Shown here one piece after another: positions 1 through 4,996 of a stretch of DNA of 7,238 bases; within the stretch, counting starts at the first letter, position 1, and each line of letters begins with the position of its first letter. The notes beneath the pieces are model-generated. The model was not told the origin of the DNA. It did no database searches and saw nothing but the letters and a program-made list of their open reading frames with translations. Origin of the DNA: Patescibacteria group bacterium (GTDB lineage: Bacteria > Patescibacteriota > Gracilibacteria > UBA1369 > PNNO01); the NCBI GenBank assembly GCA_018821175.1, contig JAHJMX010000052.1, forward strand, positions 1 through 7,238. The letters are read 5' to 3'. A program made the position numbers and the translations under genes.

Positions 1-445
1 CAGAATCTACAAGCCGAATTTTGTTTATTGCGATAGCTTCTGCTCCAGCTGCAAAAAATTCATTTGTCAAATCAACAAACCAAATATCATTTATCTCCGT
101 GTCGATCTGGAGTTCAATCCCTGGTCCAAATATATCTACATTGCCAGATATAATTTTATTTTTTGTAATTTCATTTTCAATAGATTGAATACTCAAAGTT
201 TGATCGTCTAAATCTGCCAACTGTTCATTCAAAACTTTTATTTCTTCTTCTAGCTCATCGTTCCCAGTTTTCAAGACTTGAATTTTGCGGAAAATATTTT
301 CATTGCTATCACGTCCTTCAGTTTCAACATAATTTGTAAAATATCGTCCTTGAGTTATAACAAGAAATCCCAACAACATACCTGTTAAGCCCAGTAGGAT
401 CATCCAAGTAGGTTTGCCATCTGATTTTTTATGCAAGAATTTCAT
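1..445 (-). CDS. DUF881 family protein, second of a tandem pair (partial, C-terminus off the left edge)
   Basis: The frame opens at an ATG (445-443) and stays open to the window edge, giving 148 residues. A cytosolic, lysine-rich start (MKFLHKKSDGK) precedes one membrane segment at about residues 13-31. A charged coiled-coil-like stretch follows at about 50-97, then the start of a DUF881-type domain with FGPGIELQI (about 105-113) and AAGAEAIAINKIRL (about 132-145), the family's GAEAI-IN-R signature. The ATG lies 3 nt after the stop of the preceding DUF881 gene, so the two are almost certainly co-transcribed. No Shine-Dalgarno is visible before the ATG. The family is known from Firmicutes and Actinobacteria (YlxW/YlxX type, often near ftsZ and sbp) and its biochemical role is unclear. 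An envelope or division role here is inference. Family assignment is fairly sure. Confidence 0.82.
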   Translation of the reverse strand, partial: MKFLHKKSDGKPTWMILLGLTGMLLGFLVITQGRYFTNYVETEGRDSNENIFRKIQVLKTGNDELEEEIKVLNEQLADLDDQTLSIQSIENEITKNKIISGNVDIFGPGIELQIDTEINDIWFVDLTNEFFAAGAEAIAINKIRLVDS

Positions 446-448
446 AAA

Positions 449-1183
449 TTAATTTAAAATATTTTCAGTAATTTTATTTTGAACAAATTTTAATCTAAAT
501 TGACCATTATAAATCGGCAAAATAATGTGATTATTTTGTTTGATTGAGAATTTAATACCATTTTCCTTAACTCGTTGCTTGAGGTCATGCAAAGCATTCA
601 CATCGCTTTCTAATCGCAAGCTAATTTCTCCATAATTACCAACTGCAGATATCGAAAACGGAGGAACCAAATGTGAATTATTTACCAAGATGGTATTCCC
701 GACAGAACTAATTGATGACGTTGCAATAAGTCTTTCATTGTTAATTGCAATTCCTTTAGCTCCTTGTATACGTAATAAATTAACAACGTCACGCAAATCA
801 GCTGCATAGACAATGCCTTGTTCATCTCCGTTAATATTTTCACGGTCTACAAAAGGGCTGTCGGTCAGTTCTATTGTGTACCCAGGTCCTGCGAGTGCTG
901 TTAATCCAATCGCTTCTTTAAGTTGATTTAGGGTTTCTAAATTCGCAATCTGTGTAGTTGAATTATTTCGCGCAATTTTTTCGTCAATTTTTGCACGTAT
1001 TGAGACAATGCGACTTTTCAAAAATGATTCTTCATCAGCATATTCTTTAATTAAATCCTTTTGAGCTTGAAGTTGATCAAGCGGATATGAGCTACTCAAA
1101 GGCACCAATGTTCGAAACTGAACAGTGATAAGTACACCAACTAAAATTCCAGCACACACAGAAACAATTTTAACAGCTTTCAT
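449..1183 (-). CDS. DUF881 family membrane-anchored protein, first of a tandem pair
   Basis: A 244-residue protein with an uncleaved signal-anchor-like membrane helix at about residues 5-24, a coiled-coil-like linker at about 38-93, and a complete DUF881 domain at about 98-235. The conserved features are AGPGYTIEL (98-106), the DLRDVVNLLRIQGAKGIAIN block (129-148), ERLIATS (150-156) and the VPPFSISAVGN strand (173-183). These match the usual order: a GPG turn, a dL-vvN-L-GA-I-IN-R block, then PP-I-AIG. The extracytoplasmic orientation is inferred from the N-terminal anchor. The ATG is supported by a well-formed promoter 26 bp upstream; no Shine-Dalgarno is seen, so the message may be nearly leaderless (leader about 18 nt). 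It leads a unit of at least two DUF881 genes. Two non-identical copies in a row suggest a heteromeric pair. The function is not established for the family. Confidence 0.88.
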   Translation of the reverse strand: MKAVKIVSVCAGILVGVLITVQFRTLVPLSSSYPLDQLQAQKDLIKEYADEESFLKSRIVSIRAKIDEKIARNNSTTQIANLETLNQLKEAIGLTALAGPGYTIELTDSPFVDRENINGDEQGIVYAADLRDVVNLLRIQGAKGIAINNERLIATSSISSVGNTILVNNSHLVPPFSISAVGNYGEISLRLESDVNALHDLKQRVKENGIKFSIKQNNHIILPIYNGQFRLKFVQNKITENILN

Positions 1184-1208
1184 ACGCTATTTTTTACGGT
1201 TCGAGTAA

Positions 1209-1237
1209 ATCATACTAAAAGGCTACAAAATTGTCCA
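1209..1237 (-). promoter_or_regulatory. Probable promoter for the DUF881 pair
   Basis: On the minus strand, TGGACA (1237-1232, five of six to the -35 consensus) is followed after exactly 17 bp by TATGAT (1214-1209, five of six to the -10 consensus). Transcription would begin near 1202, about 18 nt ahead of the ATG at 1183. It is divergent from the promoter of the next gene, whose -35 lies about 45 bp away, so one regulator could affect both. Confidence 0.6.
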
Positions 1238-1254
1238 ATAGACCATGATAAAAA

Positions 1255-1287
1255 TGTGACAAAATAAGGTTTGACATATTTTTGACA
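1255..1287 (+). repeat. Three short TKTGACA direct repeats
   Basis: TGTGACA (1255-1261), TTTGACA (1270-1276) and TTTGACA (1281-1287) lie in one orientation with start-to-start distances of 15 and 11 bp. The last contains the -35 box of the rightward promoter. The last two are about one helical turn apart, as an activator or repressor with repeated sites would need. The units are short and the region is AT-rich, so chance is possible. Confidence 0.35.
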
Positions 1288-1310
1288 AAAAAAAATCGTA
1301 TAATTAACAT
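1282..1310 (+). promoter_or_regulatory. Probable promoter for the gene at 1358
   Basis: TTGACA (1282-1287) is a perfect -35, followed after 17 bp by TAACAT (1305-1310), four of six to the -10 consensus and matching at the first, second and last positions. A perfect TATAAT lies just upstream at 1299-1304, but it has no good -35 at the right distance: the two TTGACA boxes are 11 and 22 bp away. Transcription from the first arrangement would start near 1317, giving a leader of about 40 nt. Which -10 is used cannot be settled by eye. Confidence 0.55.
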
Positions 1311-1314
1311 ACGA
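1296..1314. promoter_or_regulatory. Inverted repeat over the -10 region, possible operator
   Basis: TCGTAT (1296-1301) and ATACGA (1309-1314) form a perfect 6+6 bp inverted repeat around a 7-bp centre, 19 bp in all. It covers both candidate -10 hexamers of the rightward promoter. The size and position suit a dimeric helix-turn-helix repressor. It is not a terminator: the arms are short and no T-run follows. Confidence 0.4.
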
Positions 1315-1357
1315 AATTGAAGGACTTTCTCTACAAACTCTTGTTAATCTAAAACCT

Positions 1358-2224
1358 ATGACCGGATCTGATGACTGGAATGATTGGGATTCGCTTGAAA
1401 AGACTCAAATCCCAGGGTTGCAAAAGCAAAATGAAGAAAAAGGAAATGAAGATGAAGAAGGAGAAATAAATGATATTTTAAGAAATTATTTAGATCAAGA
1501 GGTGGCTGAGGATATTTTACTTGGATATTTAAATAATTGTCTTGGTAGTAATGACTTTAGGACTGAAATTTCGTTATTTGAGTTGAGTTTGGGGAAATTG
1601 TCACGTGGTATTAATCATGTAATTGAATTATTTAATTTTGATTTTGAATTAATTCAAGTGGAGAACTTAATGAAGGTAGATTCTTATTTTATCGAGAAAT
1701 ACATGTATGCCTTACGATTACTCGATAGTTTAGATGATAAATTGCGTGAAGATTTTGAGATTTTAAAGAAAAAAATATCTCAAAATATTGGGATTTTGTG
1801 CCAAGAATGGGGATTTGAAGAAGAAGAAGCGCGCAACTTTATGCATGAATTTTTAAATACAATTCAGGAAAATATAGATGATATAGCAAGAAAACATATT
1901 TCTATTGGAGTCCGGATTAGGGAATGTATTGTTTTAAAATCACAAGATGCTTTTAAGTTAAGAAATTTAGAAACATTTGTTGAACTTGACTGTGGGACTA
2001 TGCGGAAAAAACGAGATACTTTGTCTCAACCAAAGGTTGGAGATAAAACTCTGAAATCTGAACGTACCACACAAAATTTTACTGTACATATAGAGGAGGG
2101 GCATGTCGTTGGCGATAATACGCCACGCATAGCAAATTCATCTGAATTGCCAAATCCATTTGCCCAAACTGATATTATTACGCGTAAAATTGAACAAATC
2201 TCATTAGATGAATTAAGCGCTTGA
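1358..2224 (+). CDS. Hypothetical acidic, helix-rich protein (288 aa)
   Basis: I do not recognise this family. The protein starts with a strongly acidic, low-complexity segment (residues 4-40, rich in D, E and N). A predominantly helical middle follows (about 40-210) with leucine and isoleucine spaced among charged residues, including EDFEILKKKI (131-140) and the acidic run EEEEAR (154-159). A polar, probably disordered tail (about 212-270) ends in a short amphipathic helix (about 271-286). There is no signal peptide, membrane segment or catalytic motif, so it is likely cytosolic. The ATG is the only start codon in this frame after the promoter, and no Shine-Dalgarno precedes it. It ends at TGA, 98 bp before the next preferred ATG. 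It is first in a same-strand run of four genes ending with murI and the PAP2-kinase fusion. A structural, adaptor or regulatory role is possible, but nothing in the sequence shows which. Confidence 0.72.
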   Translation: MTGSDDWNDWDSLEKTQIPGLQKQNEEKGNEDEEGEINDILRNYLDQEVAEDILLGYLNNCLGSNDFRTEISLFELSLGKLSRGINHVIELFNFDFELIQVENLMKVDSYFIEKYMYALRLLDSLDDKLREDFEILKKKISQNIGILCQEWGFEEEEARNFMHEFLNTIQENIDDIARKHISIGVRIRECIVLKSQDAFKLRNLETFVELDCGTMRKKRDTLSQPKVGDKTLKSERTTQNFTVHIEEGHVVGDNTPRIANSSELPNPFAQTDIITRKIEQISLDELSA

Positions 2225-2262
2225 AGTATAGCTTAGATGTAATTTTGTCTTGATTGCTATGG

Positions 2263-2291
2263 TTGACAGGAATTCTTGAGATTGTTAAACT
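2263..2291 (+). promoter_or_regulatory. Possible promoter for the gene at 2323
   Basis: A perfect TTGACA (2263-2268) is followed after 17 bp by TAAACT (2286-2291), four of six to the -10 consensus. The geometry is the same as the promoter at 1282-1310. Transcription would begin near 2298, about 25 nt before the ATG at 2323. If real, the second unknown gene and perhaps murI can be expressed independently of the first gene. Confidence 0.4.
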
Positions 2292-2322
2292 TCATAAACG
2301 GATAAGTTCTTTATTTTGTTGT

Positions 2323-2934
2323 ATGACGCTCAATACACCAACTGACCATCTTAATGCATCGAATAATGGATCCGCAAAAACAGCGGAAGTTCATGAAGAT
2401 TTCGTGACTGTCCCTTGCAAGGACAATCTAAATCATGAGAATCTTGATTACGCGATGAGATGGTTACAATATGAAAGTAAAAAATTTAATGATTTTGTTT
2501 CACGATATTTTTTTGAACACGGGAAAGTCGAGAAAAAAAAGGAGCTTGATGGTGTACAATACAAGGCTTTATTAGTTGTTATTGCAAGTAACCATGCTCC
2601 ATTACGGGCTACTGTAAATATGGATGGAATGCGCGCTTGTTTGGCTGATGCCAAAATGCATCATGAAAAAATAATTGCTGCAATGAATAATTTACAATTT
2701 TATAAAGATGATCGTTTTGTTCAGCTTAATAATTCAATCGTAGAATTAAATAATAATTATCAAAGCTTGATTGATGAGATGGAAAAGTTCATTAATCCTG
2801 CCTATGACGCTGAAAAGGAAGCTGAAAAGGATGCGTCTTTTATAGAATCGCAGAGTCGTGAGGTTACCGCTAAGATATCTACGCTTATTGGAAGAGTTGA
2901 TGAAGAACATTCCCAATATAAGGAAACTGATTAA
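2323..2934 (+). CDS. Hypothetical helix-rich protein (203 aa)
   Basis: I do not recognise this family. From the ATG at 2323 the protein has a polar N-terminus (residues 1-38, rich in T, N, H and S) and then amphipathic helices. These include YAMRWLQYESKKFNDFV (43-59), a segment around AKMHHEKIIAAMNNL (110-124), and a long coiled-coil-like stretch (about 132-158) with asparagine- and leucine-rich repeats. A charged C-terminus (about 161-203) contains EKEAEKD. There is no signal peptide, membrane segment or catalytic motif. The frame stays open upstream to a TTG at 2254, which would add 23 residues. I prefer the ATG because a promoter-like element lies inside that extension and neither start has a Shine-Dalgarno. 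It sits 54 bp before murI on the same strand. Like its upstream neighbour it is soluble and helical, so the two could be partners; that is inference. Confidence 0.68.
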   Translation: MTLNTPTDHLNASNNGSAKTAEVHEDFVTVPCKDNLNHENLDYAMRWLQYESKKFNDFVSRYFFEHGKVEKKKELDGVQYKALLVVIASNHAPLRATVNMDGMRACLADAKMHHEKIIAAMNNLQFYKDDRFVQLNNSIVELNNNYQSLIDEMEKFINPAYDAEKEAEKDASFIESQSREVTAKISTLIGRVDEEHSQYKETD

Positions 2935-2976
2935 AAAAATTCCTTCCAAAATCCGTCAACAAAGGGTTAAATAAAA

Positions 2977-2980
2977 GAGG
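2977..2980 (+). promoter_or_regulatory. Ribosome binding site that favours the TTG start of murI
   Basis: GAGG at 2977-2980, within AAAAGAGG, lies 8 nt before the TTG at 2989, an ideal spacing. It lies 26 nt before the ATG at 3007, which is too far. It therefore supports the TTG start. An out-of-frame ATG at 2982 is too close to use it and opens only a very short frame. Confidence 0.55.
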
Positions 2981-2988
2981 AATGAATT

Positions 2989-3816
2989 TTGTTTACAGAA
3001 ATTTCAATGATTGGATTATTTGATTCTGGATATGGGGGACTAACTGTCCTTAAGCCATTGTTAGAAAAATTACCTCAATATGATTATATTTATTTAGGGG
3101 ATAATGCCCGTGCGCCATATGGTTCGCGCACTGTGGAAACTGTGAAAAAGTATAGTGAACAAGCAATTGAATATCTTTTTGCACATGGAGCGGCTTTAGT
3201 TTTGGTTGCTTGTAATACGGCTACAGCGACTTCGATTCGCCATTTACAGCAAAAATATTTACGAGATCCAAATATAAATGATAAGAAAATTTTGGGAGTT
3301 GTAAAACCATTAGTTGAATTTGCAGTTCAAAATACGCGTTGTAATAGAGTTAGTATTGTTGGCACAAAAAATACAATTTTGTCGAATTCATATGATATTG
3401 AAATTAAAAATTTGAATAGTAATATAGAGGTTTTTTCACAAAGTTGTCCTTTGCTTGTGCCGTTTATTGAAGAAAATTGGCATAAAAAACCTGAGGCAAA
3501 AAGTATTTTGAAGAAATATCTCAGGCAGTTGAAGTCGAAAAATACAGATGTCATGATTTTGGGATGTACGCATTATCCGCTTATGCACAGAGATTTTGTG
3601 CGATATATGGGGAAAAAGGTCAAGGTGCCACATCCAGGTGAAGTTGTTGCAGACAGCTTAGTTGATTATCTTGAACGTCATCCAGAAATTGAAAAGTTGC
3701 TTAGCCAAAATGGTAAACGTGAGTATTTAACAACCGATTGTGCAGATAGATTCAAGGAATTTGGAAATCAAAATTTATCGCTCGGAATTGATACAGTTAA
3801 AAAGGTTCAATTATGA
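2989..3816 (+). CDS. murI: Glutamate racemase
   Basis: Interconverts L- and D-glutamate without a cofactor in the cytoplasm, supplying D-glutamate for the second position of the peptidoglycan stem peptide. With the TTG start it has 275 residues, a normal family length. The hallmarks are complete: FDSGYGGLTV (11-20) with the N-terminal Asp12 and Ser13, GDNARAPYG (37-45), VACNTATAT (73-81) with catalytic Cys75, SQSCPLLVPFIEE (150-162), and LGCTHYPL (191-198) with the second catalytic Cys193 and His195. The TTG is chosen because GAGG stands 8 nt upstream. The ATG at 3007 (residue 7) would give the more usual N-terminus MIGLFDSG and cannot be excluded. Its TGA stop overlaps the ATG of the next gene as ATGA, implying translational coupling to the lipid-carrier enzyme. 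Function is assigned with high confidence. Confidence 0.96.
   Translation: MFTEISMIGLFDSGYGGLTVLKPLLEKLPQYDYIYLGDNARAPYGSRTVETVKKYSEQAIEYLFAHGAALVLVACNTATATSIRHLQQKYLRDPNINDKKILGVVKPLVEFAVQNTRCNRVSIVGTKNTILSNSYDIEIKNLNSNIEVFSQSCPLLVPFIEENWHKKPEAKSILKKYLRQLKSKNTDVMILGCTHYPLMHRDFVRYMGKKVKVPHPGEVVADSLVDYLERHPEIEKLLSQNGKREYLTTDCADRFKEFGNQNLSLGIDTVKKVQL
3801..3805 (+). promoter_or_regulatory. Ribosome binding site of the PAP2-kinase fusion gene, inside murI
   Basis: AAAGG at 3801-3805 lies 7 nt before the ATG at 3813. It is inside the last codons of murI, so ribosomes finishing murI pass directly over it. With the ATGA overlap this suggests re-initiation and matched production of the two proteins. 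Confidence 0.5.
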
Positions 3817-4982
3817 CCAAAAAGACAATTTGGAAAGTTTTGATTATTGGTTTTTTACTTACTTGTTTGAGTTTTTTCTTTGATGAAATTGTAGCTGAAG
3901 GTATTCGTTTAATGAGATCTGATTATTTAACAGCTGCGATGCACTTTATAACAGACTTTGGTTTGGTGCTTTTGGTTGCACTTATTGGTGTAACGGTTAT
4001 GTTTCAAAAGAAATATAGGTTTATACTTTTTATGTGTATAAGTGTTGTAGTTGCGCTTCAGGTTGGTTTTATTTTGAAGGCGATTTTTCAAGTTCCACGA
4101 CCTTATTTGTTGCTTGATGAAATACCGCTTTTTTATGCCTCTGGATACTCTTTTCCGAGCATGCATGCTGCATTTGTTTTTTCGCTTTTGCCTTATCAGA
4201 AATATTTCTTCAAGAATTTTGGACGTGTAATGATGGTCGCGTTGATTTGTTTAATTGCATTTAGCAGGATGTATCTTGGGGTTCATAATTTTAGCGATAT
4301 TGTCTTTGGTGCGATGCTTGGACTTTTGTCTACATATACTTTTGTATGGGTTGAGCGCAAGGCAAAGCTTATTGAATGGTTTGAAGCTAAAGTTAACGAT
4401 ACACTTGAACTTCGTAGGCAAGCTGCACATTTAATTTTAGGAACTGTAATTGTGATTTTAATTAAACTACAACTTATTAGTGTACAAATCTTATTTATCA
4501 TAACTTTTTTTGGTGGAATTTTGGTTTTATTTGCTCGCAAAATTAGACTTCCGATTATACATAAGTTGCTTGAATTTTTTGAAAGACCACATCATATGGC
4601 TAAATTCCCAGGACGCGGTTCTTTCTTTTTGGTGCTTGGGTCTGCACTTGCTGTTTTGATTTTTGAAAAGAATATTGCGATGGCCAGTATTATGATTATG
4701 GCAGTTGGCGACTCTGTAACAAATATTGTGGGTAGACATTTTGGAAGTATCCAAAATCCTTTCAATAGCAAAAAAAATCTCGAAGGAACAGGCTTTGCAA
4801 TTATTACCAGTGCACTTGCAGCATTTTATTTTGTTCCTTTTTTACCCGCGCTTATTGCGAGTACGCTTGCAATGGTTGTCGAATCAATTGATCTTGGTTG
4901 GAAACGCTTTAACATTGATATTGACGACAATGTGACAATCCCACTAGTTGCTGGGGTGGTCATGACTGTAATGATGTTTTGA
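3813..4982 (+). CDS. Fusion of a PAP2 phosphatase with a CTP-dependent polyprenol/diacylglycerol kinase-like domain
   Basis: A 389-residue multi-pass membrane protein with two domains. Residues 1-180 are a PAP2-superfamily phosphatase with all three motifs intact: K89 to R96-P97 (KxxxxxxRP), PSMH (115-118) and SRMYLGVHNFSD (151-162, SRxxxxxHxxxD). Such domains remove phosphate from undecaprenyl diphosphate or other lipid phosphates. Residues about 200-389 resemble the DGK1/SEC59/VTE5 family of CTP-dependent lipid kinases: RRQAAH (201-206), KFPGRGS (264-270), VGDSVTNIVGRHFG (298-311), KKNLEGTG (320-327), ESIDLGW (357-363) and IDDNVTIPLVAG (370-381). Families of this type phosphorylate diacylglycerol, dolichol or phytol. 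Both active sites look complete. About 10-12 hydrophobic segments are visible. I infer that it handles the polyprenyl carrier for envelope synthesis; phospholipid substrates remain possible. It is coupled to murI by an ATGA overlap and ends at TGA. Confidence 0.88.
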   Translation: MTKKTIWKVLIIGFLLTCLSFFFDEIVAEGIRLMRSDYLTAAMHFITDFGLVLLVALIGVTVMFQKKYRFILFMCISVVVALQVGFILKAIFQVPRPYLLLDEIPLFYASGYSFPSMHAAFVFSLLPYQKYFFKNFGRVMMVALICLIAFSRMYLGVHNFSDIVFGAMLGLLSTYTFVWVERKAKLIEWFEAKVNDTLELRRQAAHLILGTVIVILIKLQLISVQILFIITFFGGILVLFARKIRLPIIHKLLEFFERPHHMAKFPGRGSFFLVLGSALAVLIFEKNIAMASIMIMAVGDSVTNIVGRHFGSIQNPFNSKKNLEGTGFAIITSALAAFYFVPFLPALIASTLAMVVESIDLGWKRFNIDIDDNVTIPLVAGVVMTVMMF

Positions 4983-4996
4983 TCCTGTTTTTTTCT

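Noticed and set aside
1182..1186. An extra ATACG half-site at the start of the DUF881 gene matching the operator-like inverted repeat
   Set aside because: Five bases with no partner arm is expected by chance.
2920..2945. AAGGAA and TTCCTT arms forming a possible terminator after the second unknown gene
   Set aside because: The 6-bp, AT-rich stem spans a 14-nt loop and no T-run follows. It is too weak to call.
4726..4935. Plus-strand open frame of 69 codons inside the kinase half of the fusion gene
   Set aside because: It is a shifted frame within conserved kinase motifs, so it is a by-product of the real gene.
1358..4982. Reassigned UGA (glycine) code as in Gracilibacteria and Absconditabacteria
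   Set aside because: TGA ends three genes in sensible places (2222, 3814, 4980). murI, guaA and the fusion gene contain no internal in-frame TGA, and conserved glycines use GGN codons.
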